Shown: in pieces, positions 26,638 to 38,338 of the stretch
How the letters are laid out: each line of letters begins with the position of its first letter
Position numbering within the stretch: position 1 is the first letter of the stretch
Source of the DNA: Cannabis sativa
Taxonomy: Eukaryota > Streptophyta > Magnoliopsida > Rosales > Cannabaceae
Direction: 5' to 3'
Length of the DNA stretch: 64,000 nucleotides
NCBI RefSeq assembly: GCF_029168945.1
Contig: NC_083602.1
Span: forward strand, 30,739,323 to 30,803,322
Notes under the pieces: model-generated
Told to the model about the DNA's origin: nothing
The model's database searches: none
The model's input: the letters and a program-made list of their open reading frames with translations, nothing else
Program-made: the position numbers and the translations under genes

Positions 26638-27498
26638 TTAAAGTTTATAAATGGAAATACCTTGTTTCTTTGCAAGAAGTTTAGGACACTGGGGTTTCCA
26701 ATGACCTTTCTCATTGCAGTAGAAACACTTTCCTTTAAGTGTAGCATCACCGGAAGGAGCAGCCTTTTTATTGGCTTTTGTTCGCTTCTTGGTGTTGTGC
26801 CACTTCCTCTTCGATTTGGGCTTTGAAGCAGAGGCAACATTTGCTTCAGGTTTTATCGTCCCATTACCATTCCCAGGATTGTGAGGTTTACTCCCTTTCT
26901 TCTTGGGTCCTCCAATCAAATTTTCATAAGTTTGAAGGTCATTGACTAATTCATGAAAGTCAATTTCCTTCTTATTCATGACATAATTTGATGTATATGG
27001 TAGAAATGTTGGAGTCAGGCTATTCAAGATAAGACTAACTTGAGTAGCACTGTCCATTTCAGCACCATGATTCTGGGCTTCTTGGAAATAACTAGACATG
27101 AGGAGAACATGATCACGCACGTTTTGATTAGGTTCCATCCGTGCATTAATGTACTTCTTAGTCGCGTCAAAGCGTGACTGAAGTGATGCCTTACCGAATA
27201 GCTCATTTAACTTCGTCATAACTTCAGCAGCCTTCTCGGTTTTAGAAAACCGAGTTTTGAGGGTGTCAACCATGCTAGAAAGCATAAAGTATAGAGCTTT
27301 GTCATTTGCTTTTTGCCAACGCTCATACTTTTCTTTCACAGCTTTGGATGCATTATCCCCATGCACTTCAGGTGACGGCTCAGTTAAAACAAACAAGGCA
27401 CTTTCTCCTATGAGAGCAATATTAATGTTCTCATTCCACTTATTAAAGTTAGATCCATTCAGCTTGTTTTCAGTCAACAGTGATAACATGGGATTCAT
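26638..27498 (-). CDS. Copia-type Gag polyprotein of element 2, intact
   Basis: A single 286-codon frame starting at an ATG (complement of 27496-27498). Residues about 1-175 form the copia-type capsid region ('gag-polypeptide/UBN2' families), including a KLNGSNFNKW-like N-terminal motif. Then comes a lysine-rich basic linker (about 195-245). At about 258-271 is the zinc knuckle CFYCNEKGHWKPQC with C-x2-C-x4-H-x4-C spacing, typical of nucleocapsid RNA binding. The frame stops a few residues later instead of running into protease, as autonomous copia elements do. Expected to act in cytoplasmic particles. It is the only open retroelement ORF of this family in the window, and expression is unknown. 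Confidence 0.85.
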   Translation of the reverse strand: MNPMLSLLTENKLNGSNFNKWNENINIALIGESALFVLTEPSPEVHGDNASKAVKEKYERWQKANDKALYFMLSSMVDTLKTRFSKTEKAAEVMTKLNELFGKASLQSRFDATKKYINARMEPNQNVRDHVLLMSSYFQEAQNHGAEMDSATQVSLILNSLTPTFLPYTSNYVMNKKEIDFHELVNDLQTYENLIGGPKKKGSKPHNPGNGNGTIKPEANVASASKPKSKRKWHNTKKRTKANKKAAPSGDATLKGKCFYCNEKGHWKPQCPKLLAKKQGISIYKL

Positions 27499-30400
27499 TT
27501 TGATAATACAGGATACTACAAAATAATAGAAATCAACAAATAGAAATTAAATAATGGTTTAACACACAAAATCAATTCAGAAATTATAAGCACGTAGCAA
27601 GTAGGAATGATATGAGAAAATACTTAAAAATTCAATCCTAAATAATTTCCAAGGTTTTCAACAAACTGATATCAGTGTCCCGTTTAGGCGAGAGTCATAG
27701 CTACCATCCATTGAATAGAGTTGTCAGCTCATCTAAAATGTTAAACATTCTAGCAACCTTTTATTCGATCAATATTGGAATCCAGCCTTGTCCCGTTTAG
27801 GCGAGAGTCAAGGCTATTCTATCTCATGAGCTTCTACCATTGTTTCGCAATTTGCAAGTCAAATATGGTCGCCACCATTAGGGTGATCTATACCATATAA
27901 AACACTTACAAACCACTTATCATGCGAGATTAAACGGTGCGAAATTGCTAATGAACGTTCCTCCATTAGGGAGGATTACTCACTAAAACAAACGCGGTGT
28001 AAAACCCACAATGGAGATCGAATATCTTAATAATAATAAAGCTCATTCTTTAAAATGTATTTTCTTTATTATTCTAATAAATAAATCTCATTAAATCTAA
28101 ATTAAGAATTAAAATTCAAAAATAAGAATTTAATATAATATTTATAAAATTATACTTAGATGGTGATTGAAATAAAATTAATTATTTCCATCTTAGTAAT
28201 AATCTTAAATATAAATATTAAAGAAATTAATTTAAGTTGAATTAAATTAAATAAATAGCAACTTAAAAACTTCCTTTGAGAATATATTTATTGAGTTCGA
28301 AAATTTAAAGTATATAAAAGAAATATACTATTTTCGAAAAATAATAAAATTAGAAAAGAAATACTTCAAGCAAAAATATTACCTATCTAGATTTTCTTTT
28401 GACTAGTTAATTCAATTTCTAATAATATATTTATATTTTAAATTCATTTATTTTAAATTAATCAATTAAATGAAAAAATCATTGACTTGAGTTGGTCCAA
28501 GAATTAATTAAAATAAATAATTAATTTACAACTCAATCTATTTTTCAAGATAAAAAATTCGAAAATATTGCATAATTAAAATGCAAATTTTGAAATTGAT
28601 TAATAAAATAAAGAAAAAATATATATTTTGAAAATTATTTAAATTTAAGTTGAAAAATTAAATTTCAACCTAAAAATAATTTTCTATTTAATTAAGTGTC
28701 ATGAAAAATCAAGAAATATTTAAGTATCATGATGAAAATCAACTTAGATATTTAGATTCTTCAAGTTAATTAAATGTATTAAATTCAAGAAATAACAATT
28801 AAGTGTAGAGAAGGCTTAATTATTAATTTCTATTTAATACTAGGAAAAATATACTTAATAAAATTGTACCAAAATTAATTATTTAAATAATTAATTTCAC
28901 AAAGTATAATTTTCCTATTTAAATATTAGAAATAATAAGTAGTCTAGAAATTACTATCTAGAAAATATCTTATTTGACTAAGTATCTTTTCAAAAAATTT
29001 GAAAAATATTTAATTTAAGTTAGATAGAAAAAATCTAAAACTTAAATAATTTCAAATTTAGATTTAATTAAATATCAAAAATTAAGTTGTAACCACTTAA
29101 TTTGAAGATATCTTTTTAAAGTTAATATTTGAAAAGATATTAACCAAAAAATATCTAAAATATTCCATTTTAAGTTAATATTTGAAAAGATATCAACTTA
29201 AAAAAAAATATCTTAAGAATCTTTAATAACTAATGCCTAGGATTCCTCAACTTGATTTAAAATTTAAATCAAATATTCAAATTTAAGTTAGATAAGAAAA
29301 ATCAGTTGATACAACTAATTTATAACTTAAATAGGAATATTTAATTAAATAAGCTCCAGAAAGAATCTTAGTTAGTTAAAATTCTATATTTAATTAAATA
29401 CAAGAAAAATACAAATAGTTTGTCTAGAAATAATATCTAAAACTAAAAGTGTTTTTCTTAAAATTAACTTTAAAATATTAAAATGAAAATAAATTTCATA
29501 TATTTTAAAAGTTAATTATGTTGCTAATTCAATTTTATTAGGTCAAACTAATATAATTAACCTAGTACAGTTATTCAAATCAGGCAAATGGGCCTTCACA
29601 ATTGGGGTAGTTCATGTGAGGGGGTGCTGGGTTCAGTATGTCGTACCCACTTCTATGGCTCCCAACTCTCACACAAGGCCCAAAAGAGAGGAATTTAACC
29701 TTAAAATAAATAACTGTTATTAATTGAATAGGTCCAATAACTAAATGGACCTAAATAAAATCTATCATGGTGTGACAGTTTATTTAGCAACAACCTATAT
29801 GCATCTATATTAAAACAAAATAAATATATAGGCTCACACAGGCACACTTTGGATGGATCCTATCATGTTGCTAGGTCATACACAGATGAAAGAAGATTGT
29901 AAAATTTACCTGTTACAAATTATTAACTTGACCAAGGGAGCCATCAGATCATTAGATCTGGCAAAAAGTAACCATGGCTATTTGCAATCAAGTAATAATA
30001 GGTTTTGAAAAACTTACACACAAGTTTAAACCATATACTCCTGCAACAAGGTTAGTTGGATAGTTGGAAGTAGGATTTATTTAATTTTAAATAAATAGAT
30101 TTCGAAATTAATAATTAAATAAAAAATATTTAATTAAAAAAAATTTAATTTTTCGAAAATAAAAAAATATTAATTTCGAAATTATTTTAAAAAAAAAATA
30201 TTTAAAATTAAACCTACAATTTTGAAAAATTAGGTTTCAACCAACCTAAATATCATTTCAAAATTTGCTAACTACTTTTAAAAATTAAATGTTATTTTAA
30301 AAATAAAAATTAAAAAAAAAATTAGAAAAGATAAATCAAATATCTTATCAGATTTTAAATTTAATTTAAATAAATAAAATAACAAAATTTAAAAGTTAGC

Positions 30401-31075
30401 AAAATATCTTACATCTATTTAAAATTACATGATTATAAATATCTTATTTTAAATTTAAATAAGGTCAAAATATCTTAAAAAAAGATTTAATTTAAAAAAT
30501 ATATATATAAAATCTGACCTTAAATTTAAAAATAAGATAAGATATAATCAAATTTAAAAATAAGATAGATTTTTAAGCAAGAAGATAGATACTAATTCTA
30601 TTCAAATTCAAATTACACTAATATCTTGAATTAAATTTAAAAAAATATTAAATTAATTCAAAATGATAATTAGAATTGAATTAGGAATAGTAATAGTATA
30701 TATACAAAACCATACAAAAAATCGGAAGTTAATTCCATGAAAAAGCATGAAAAATCGAAGAAAAACGAAAAAATTGTGAACTGTACGGACAGTTTTGCGA
30801 TCGCAGGAAAATTTCAAGACAAGCATTTTTCAAATCTTCAAAAATTCATAACTAATTCAAATAAAATCCAAATTGAGTTCTGTAAAAGGCTAACTTGCTT
30901 AATTTTTTCCATATTATCCAATAAAAATAGTTCCAGAGACAGAATCGCAATTATTTTTCACGAAAATTTACAAACATCAATCAATCATCAAATAACACTC
31001 AATACAACATGATACCATCCAAAAACAAACAAACAGTCGTTTTAAAGTCCAAATTTCATGCAAGTAAATCAATTA
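27499..31075 (-). other. 3.6-kb untranslated leader of element 2
   Basis: AT-rich leader, colinear with the other two. The paired 22-bp motifs are at 27676-27697 and 27789-27810. The GC-rich cassette seen in relatives is almost absent here (about 30775-30830). The short frame at 30737-31012 reads through this poorly conserved zone and has no support as a gene. Confidence 0.75.
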
Positions 31076-31094
31076 CCATGGCTCTGATACCAGT
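31076..31094 (-). other. Primer-binding site of element 2
   Basis: On the minus strand the LTR end is followed by ACTGGTATCAGAGCCATGG, complementary to the 3' end of initiator tRNA-Met. Identical to the site of element 1. Confidence 0.92.
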
Positions 31095-33007
31095 TGTTAG
31101 AAATTATTTTACCAGGATCTTAGATCTACTCACAAGTATATTGTTTAAACACCCTAAATATGAACTTTCTAAAACGATAAAATAAACACATATAAAGTTA
31201 AGAAAACCTTACATTGATGCAGCGGAATTAATGTCTCCTTCCACTCAGATCTCTAACCCTTGAATCCTTTCTGTAGCAGAGTATAATCAAGATCTGAACC
31301 CGAATGTCCTTCTTCTTCAAGTTTGATCCTTCACAGTCTTCCAATCTATGATTGAGTTACTGCTTGCTGTGTGTGGGCACTTCCTCTTTCACTAGGGTCG
31401 AAAAAGATGAAGGAGAAAAGAGGAGAGAGGGTTTCGGCCAGGTATAGAAAGTGGGGAAGGCTCAGTTTTTCTGAAGAGAGAAATTTCTGTCAGAAAAGGT
31501 TATTGAAAAACTTGTGATTTGACTAAGCCATCACTTTCTATTTATAGGCAACTACTAGGTTTAGGTTAGGAATTATTTGGCATTAACATAATGAAAATAT
31601 TAATTTGAAATCCCACATTAAGTGGCCGACCATGGTGTTGTATTGGGTCTCACTTGATTTTGCAGTTTTATCGAATTTTATCTCTATTTTCTCAAAAATG
31701 CCAATTTTCCAATTCTAACATTTTAAATGCCAAAACTAATTATTTAATAACTAAAATAGATTATTAAATAATATTGTCATTTAATTTAATTATTAATTAG
31801 ACATATAAAGTCCATTAATAAATAAATAAACCTAGAAACTCTTTTCTTTACAATTTCACCCCTACTTAGTGAAAATTCATAAAATTAGACATAGTCTAAC
31901 TTTAGAATTATAATTGATCAATCACGAATCAATTAATGAGTCTTACAAGCAGAATATTCTCAACTAGAATGGGGACCATGGATCTATATGCTGAGCTTCC
32001 AATAAGTGAACCAAATTTACCAAGTAAATTCCTACTTATTAATTCTTCGTTGAATCCACTCTTAGAACTTAGAATTGCACTCTCAGACTTATATAGAGCA
32101 TATTGTATGTTCCACGATATCAATATACTATCTCATTTAACCATTGTTATAATCTTATTGTGATTTAAAGATCCTCTATATAGATGATCTACATCGAGAT
32201 GGGATTTCTTTACCGTTCTCACCCCTCAATGTATTTTGCCCCTTAAAACACTTAGCTACCTGTAAATGGTGTTTAGTGATCTAATAATTAGTCAGTTAAA
32301 CAAGAGCTCATCCATTTACTTCTATTTGCTAAGCTCGAAGGGAATCATCACTTGACTTCTATACACCAGTAGAAGCTATAGATTCCATATTTATGTTCAG
32401 CACTCCCACTCAATCATACTATCATGTTCCCAAAATATACGTATCACCTTGACCCAAAAGTAGGCTTAACTAATAAATCTAAGAACATGAATAGCACTCC
32501 TGAGTTGAGCCTAAGCATATCAGGATTTAGATTCTTTTAATCTTAAGATCAACTACTGATATTGACTTGGAAAGATATGTATAACGGTAAGTTTGTAATA
32601 TCTTAACTTAGTTGCAATATCGGTCCAGTCAAATGTATACTCCATACATTCGAAACTAGTATACTTTACTAATGTCCTGGAAAGAACATAACACTTACTC
32701 CAAGTGTAAGTACACATCATCACTGATTATCACATCAGTGTAAATCCAATAACACTGATGAAACAGGGACCAAAACTTTTGATTCATACGATCACAAAAT
32801 CACATTCCACTGTGTTGACGATACTGTAATTGTGAATAAACATATGATCTGGATTTAACTGATTTTGTGTGTATGAATGTAATAAACATATTAAACATAT
32901 TAAACCATTAGCATGTAAAATTCATGCAAACATCAATCACTTCAAATTTCTTATATTGATAACTAATCAGATTGTAAAGAGTTTTATTTAGGGCATAAAA
33001 CCCAACA
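31095..33007 (-). repeat. 5' LTR of element 2
   Basis: A 1913-bp LTR paired with 22909-24821 and of exactly the same length. Differences are scattered substitutions only. Near the U5 end the element strand carries CAATGTAAGGTTTTC (complement around 31202-31216), the conserved donor-like site. Confidence 0.92.
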
Positions 33008-34213
33008 GGCTAAACAGAGATAAATGGTGGAGATCTCATTTCACTTCGCTGAAATATCATTTATACGGAGCTAAGTGTTTTAAGGATAAAATACATTGAA
33101 GGTGTAACAGTAATTTAGAGCCTATTCAATGTAGATCATCTATTAGAGGGTCATTGATCAAATTAGGATTATAACAATGGATAACTAATAGCGTATCTAT
33201 GTCGTGGAACATATAGAGCGTTCTATATGACTGAGAGTGCAATTCCAAGTTCTAAGTGTGGATTCAATAAGGAATTAATAAGTTAGGGAATTTACTTAGT
33301 AAATTCGGTTCGACTTATTGGAAGCTCCGTTACTATAGGCCCATGGTCCCCATACTAGTCGAGACCATACTGCTTGTAAGACTCAGTTAATTAATTTTGA
33401 TTAATCAATTATAATTCTAAAGTTAGACTATGTCTACTTTATGAATTTTCACTAAGCAAGGGCGAAATTGTAAAGAAAAGAGATTCTAGGTTTATTTATT
33501 AATTAAGAGACTTTATATGTCTATATTAATAAATATATTAAATGACAATATTATTTAATAATTAATTTTTAGTTATTAAATAATGAGAATTGACATTTAA
33601 ATGGTTAAATTGGAAAATTGGTATTTTTGAGAAAATGGGATTGAAAAATGACAAAATTGGAAAGTTGCAAAGGGAGGCCCATTTCCCTTATATGGCCGGC
33701 CACTATGCAAGCCTTTTACCATTTATTATTCCATTATTTTAATGCCATACAATTCTAACCTAAACCTAGATGGCATTCTATAAATAGAAAGTGATGGCTT
33801 TAGGAAACTATCACTTGCATATTGTTCCTTTCAGAAAAAGCCATAGCCGCCCCTCTCTCTCTTTTTCTTCTCTTCAATTTCGAAAGCCTTGAGTGAATGA
33901 GTAGTGCCCACACACATCAAGTGGTATCTCAATCATAATGTGTAAGACTGTGAAGAATCCAAACAACAAGAAGGAGAATCAGCATCAAAGGAAGGAGAGA
34001 AAGAGATCCAGGTTCAGATCTTGATTATGTTTTGCTACAGAAAGGAATCAAGGGCTAGAGATCTGAACGGAAGGAGTCATTATATTCCGCTGCACCCAAT
34101 GTAAGGTTTCCTAAACTTTATATGTGTTTATTTCATTGTTTTAGAATTTATATTAGGATGTTAATGAAACATACTTGCTAGTAAATCTAGATCCTGGTAA
34201 AATATTTCCAACA

Positions 34214-37200
34214 GGCCACTTCTAGGAAAAAGACTAATTACATCCAAAAACTTAAATGTGAGGATGGGAGGCAGGTTACTTCCTTTTCTGACATTTGTCA
34301 TGAGGTTTGAACTTATTTTGATAACCTGTTCAAGTCTCAAAGTTTCGATGCTACGACTACTAACCTCATTCTTGCTGCCCTTGATAAAACTTTGACTTTG
34401 CAACAAATAAGTTTTCTGCATACTCCTTTTGATGATGCTGAAATCCAGCAAGCTCTCTTCCAGCTTTCTGGAGATAAGGCTCCTGGGTTAGATGGCCTTA
34501 ACCCCGCATTCTATCAGAAAAATTGGTCTATCATTGGTCCTGATCTTACCACTGCTATTCTGGATATTCTTAATGGTAATGCTGATTTTTTCTCTATTAA
34601 TGCTACTCTCATTGTCTTGATCCCCAAAAAAACTAATGCCTCTACCCTTAAAGACTTCAGGCCTATTAGCCTTTGCTCAACTGTCTATAAGATTGTCGCT
34701 AAAGCCATTGCTAATAGGCTCAAATTTGTCTTAGGAGATCTTATTTCCTCTAATCAGGGTGTTTTTCTTTCTGAGCGAATTATCTTTGATAATATTTATA
34801 TTGCTCAGGAAATTGTTCATGCCATTAATCATCGTAAGCATGGTAAGCTAGGCTGGGTTGGTCTTAAGCTTGATATGGAGAAAGCTTTTGATCGTGTTGA
34901 GTGGAGCTTTCTCATGGCTATTCTCCATCGCTTCCAGTTTCCTTCTCATTTTATTAATCTTATTTATCAGTGTGTGTCCTCAACATCTATACGGTTTAGT
35001 ATTAATGAGCAAATCACTGATCCTATTCTTCCATCCAGGGGCATCAGACAGGGGGATCCTTTATCACCCTATCTGTTCCTGCTTTGTTCTGAGGGTTTAA
35101 CTGCAGCTTTACGTATTCAGGAAAACTTGGGATTGTTCAAAGGTATTTCTATTGCTCGAACTGCCCCTGCTGTCTCACACTTGCTTTTTGCTGATGACAC
35201 CCTTATCTTCACCACTACTTCTTTTGCATCTTGTAATTCTCTTAAAGAGGCTCTTACTCTCTATAACCTTACTTCTGGACAGAACTTTAATTACACTAAG
35301 TCTTCTATCCTTTTTTCCCTCAATACCCCTTGCCGTATCTTCTTACTTCTTTGAAACCCTTGGTCTTGAGGCGAAACCTTTCATTAGCAAGTATTTAGGG
35401 GTCCCGCAATGTTTTGGTCGGTCTAAAAAATCCAGTTTTGATTTTATACTTCACAGGATAGGTTCTCAACTCTCAGCATGGAATGAAAAATTATTTCCAA
35501 AGCTGGTAAAGAGGTGCTTTTGAAAGCTGTTATCCAGGCTATTCCCTCTTATGCAATGTCTTGCTTTCAACTCCCTGTTTCAATTTGTCATAAGATTGAA
35601 AAAATGATGGCTTAATTTTGGTGGGGTTCGATGGGTAAAGGTTCTAAAATTCATTGGAAAGCTTGGAATAATCTTTGCACTTCCAAATTCTTTGGTGGAC
35701 TCGGATTCCGGTCTTTAGTTCATCATAATCAGGCCATGATTGCCAAGCAGGCGTGGCGTGTTTTGTCTAATCCTAATTCTACTCTTGCTGCTATTCTCAA
35801 AGCCAAGTATTTTAAGCATACTGGTTTCTATGAGGCTAGGCTTGGGCATTCCCCTTCTTTCACTTGGTCTAGTCTTCTTTGGGGTAGGGATCTCCTTAGT
35901 CAAGGTTTGATGTGGAAGGTTGGGAATGGATGTTTTATCCGAACTTTGGAAGATTATTGGGTCCTTGATTCACAATTTCTTCAGCTCATAGCCAGTGATC
36001 CGCCGGCCTCCTTCGGATAAAGTCAGTTTTTTTATTGATGAGAATGGTCATTGGACCCGTGCTAAGCTTGATCAGTATTTTGACCCTCACATTGTTTCCT
36101 CTATCCTTAAAGTCCCAATTGGCGGCCTTAATAAAGAAGATCATCTCATTTGGAATAAGGACAGCACAGGCATCTTTTCTGTTAAGTCGGGCTATCATCT
36201 TGCCCACACTGTGTCCCTTCCTCCTTCTTCTTCTAACTTTTCTTTCATTAAAAAGTGGTGGACTACACTTTGGACTCTCAATCTTCCTCCTAAGGTTAAA
36301 TCAAGCCTGGAGAGCGTATCACCACATCCTACCTACTGCTCTTAACCTCTTTCTTAAAAAGTCTCTCCTAAGTCCTTGTTGTTCTCTTTGTCGTTGTCCT
36401 ACTGAATCAGTGACTCATGCCTTGCTAGATTGTTCCAGCGCCGCTAAGATTTGGAAAGCTTCTCCTCTTAAACACTTCTATGTTACTCATAGACATGTTG
36501 ACATTAAAGAGTTTTTAATTTCTGGTTATTCACATCTTAACAAAGAGGATCTAACACTGTTGTTGACCACTGTTTGGGCCATATGGAACCTTAGAAATAA
36601 AAAACTGTTTGCAAATTTAAATATGTCTTCTGCTGATGTTATTGATTGGATTAACTCTTATCTTTCAGATTACAATGCAGCACAACTAAATATGAGGAAG
36701 CTTAGTCCATCCCAAATCTTACATGTTCATGGACAACAGAAGCAAGTCAATCCGGGTTACTATCAACTTAATACTGATGCGGCTTTGTGCTCCTCTCAAG
36801 GCAAACTTGGTTTTGGGGCCGTTATTAATGATTGGCATGGCAGGATTGTTGCTGGTCTTTCTATTCCTTCTGCTGGTGATCTTTTCCCACTAATGGCTGA
36901 AGCTTTAGCACTTAGAGCAAGTCTTAACTGGTGCTATCATATCAGAACTCTGATTGCGGTTATTGAGACTGATTCAAAGCTTCTAGTTGATCGGATTTAT
37001 GGGCGCAAGCGAGACCTTTCTGTACTATCGGATGTAGTGGAGGATATTAGAAGCTCTTTGTCTTTATTCCCTAATGCTAGCCTTCATCATGTAAACAGGA
37101 AAAATAACAATAATGCTCATCTCTTAGCAAAGAAGGCATTGGGGCTAGACAAAGAATTGAGCTGGAATGGATCTGTTCCAGTTGTGTAATTTCCCTGTCT

Positions 37201-37222
37201 TTCGTCAAAAAAAAAAAAAAAA
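34214..37222 (+). pseudogene. LINE ORF2 remnant (RT, zinc-binding, RNase H), frame-broken
   Basis: This is the 3' part of a plant L1-type LINE. Reverse transcriptase is readable at 34392-35354, with 'RPISLCST', 'KLDMEKAFDRVEW', 'GIRQGDPLSPYLF' and 'LLFADD'. The frame then shifts near 35330 and again near 35515, meets a stop in 'MMA-FWW' near 35613, shifts near 36000, and shifts near 36305 inside the zinc-binding RT-associated domain. RNase H follows ('LNTDAA', 'AEALALRA', 'ETDSKLL', ending about 37189). A poly(A) tail lies at about 37206-37222. The coding sequence begins immediately at the outer LTR end, so the LINE was the insertion target and its 5' half should lie upstream of the window. 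Confidence 0.88.
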
Positions 37223-38065
37223 GCTAAATTATAATGTGTACTCATCATTGAGTAACGCATATATATGTAGAAATTAGACATTGTTTTTTGTGAAGATTGC
37301 ATTGTAAAATTTCTAATAAACTTGATTTATTCATAGATCTATTATAAGTTATTTTTATTTTGTATTATAGAATCATAAATTCAATAAAAATTATTTCATT
37401 TTGCATTATAGAATCTTAATGGAAGCTTAGTTGAAAAGACTCGTTCTACTTTTTTTTTTTTTTGAGTTATGATTATTCTTGAAGTAAAGTGTTATGGTTT
37501 ATGAGTACCATTTTGAGCTTTATATCTATTTTTCTATCACTACACGTTATTATTGCCTTATTATTATTTTATCACATTGCTATTTTATTATATAACTATA
37601 GTTATCGAAAGTTTATTATATAACTATATGTGATTCAATTTTATATTTTATCGAGGTTAATTCAATTATAAAATTCTATTTTATTTAATTTTAGATTTGC
37701 TTTTTTCTAATATATTTGTTTGTAGATTGGCTGCATTAGTACTAATTACCTGTGTAAATATTATCAATTGTTAAATTAAGAAGACCATCAATCAAAATTT
37801 TGGAACATTAATAAGAAATAATAGTACAATCAATTTCATGAAACCATTTGCTTAGTCTAAATTATACCCTTCTATTGATATTTTACTTTAATTAATTACT
37901 GTTAATGGTCCACAAATTAATAATACCATTCTTATTATATATTATATTTATAGTATAGATTATGTCTATTTTCAAAAATTTCAAATAATAGTAACAAAGG
38001 GTACTTACTACCTATAAATTTTGGACCTACTATCTCTTCAATGTTATAGTTATAGTTCATTTGTA
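37223..38065. other. AT-rich intergenic DNA, no gene seen
   Basis: No ORF, RNA gene or clear repeat boundary is visible. Only homopolymer runs and AT-rich sequence follow the LINE poly(A) tail. Confidence 0.6.
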
Positions 38066-38338
38066 TCTATACTAATCCCAATTTAGATAAATTTATCATT
38101 AAGATTATGTTGCAAAATTATAAAGCTAAACAATAATTTTTTTTCTCAAATTTTAACGCATATTAAATTATGTTCTTTAACTTTTTAAGTCATTAAAATT
38201 TTTTCCGAACTATTAAAATTGTTTAATTTAAAACTTTTATCTAATTTTACTAACAAAAATTTATATTAAAAATTTAAATATAAAGTATCATATTTACATA
38301 TATATATAGGTCTAAACACCGCGCAAAGCGCTACCTAG
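38066..38338 (+). mobile_element. Small Helitron-like element, 273 bp
   Basis: The segment starts TCTATACTAATCCC and ends in a GC-rich hairpin (GCGCAAAGCGC, 38321-38331) followed by TACCTAG. This matches the Helitron pattern: 5' TC, and 3' CTRR preceded by a short stem-loop. The flanking bases are A (38065) and T (38339), as expected for Helitron insertion between A and T without target duplication. There is no coding sequence, so it would be non-autonomous. Confidence 0.7.

Larger units (their letters stand above)
22909..33007 (-). mobile_element. Element 2: young copia-family LTR retrotransposon, minus strand
   Basis: This is a complete 10,099-bp element with two 1913-bp LTRs that I see differing at about 20 positions, roughly 1%. 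It has a perfect tRNA-Met primer site, purine tract and 5-bp TSD GGCTA, and begins TGTTAG and ends CCAACA. Gag is uninterrupted (26638-27498), but pol is a fossil of about 1.7 kb. It must therefore have moved with enzymes supplied by another element. It inserted into the outer element's 3' LTR. Confidence 0.92.
22248..34213 (+). repeat. 3' LTR of the outer element, split by element 2
   Basis: The LTR consists of 22248-22908 and 33013-34213, about 1.86 kb in all. Its first bases read TTTTGGGTTTTGTGCCC where relatives have TGTTGGG, so the terminal TG is mutated. The target bases GGCTA at 22904-22908 are repeated at 33008-33012 around element 2. It ends CCAACA at 34213 and abuts LINE coding sequence. 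GGCCA (34214-34218) would be the expected target duplication, with its partner beyond the left edge of the window. Confidence 0.85.
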
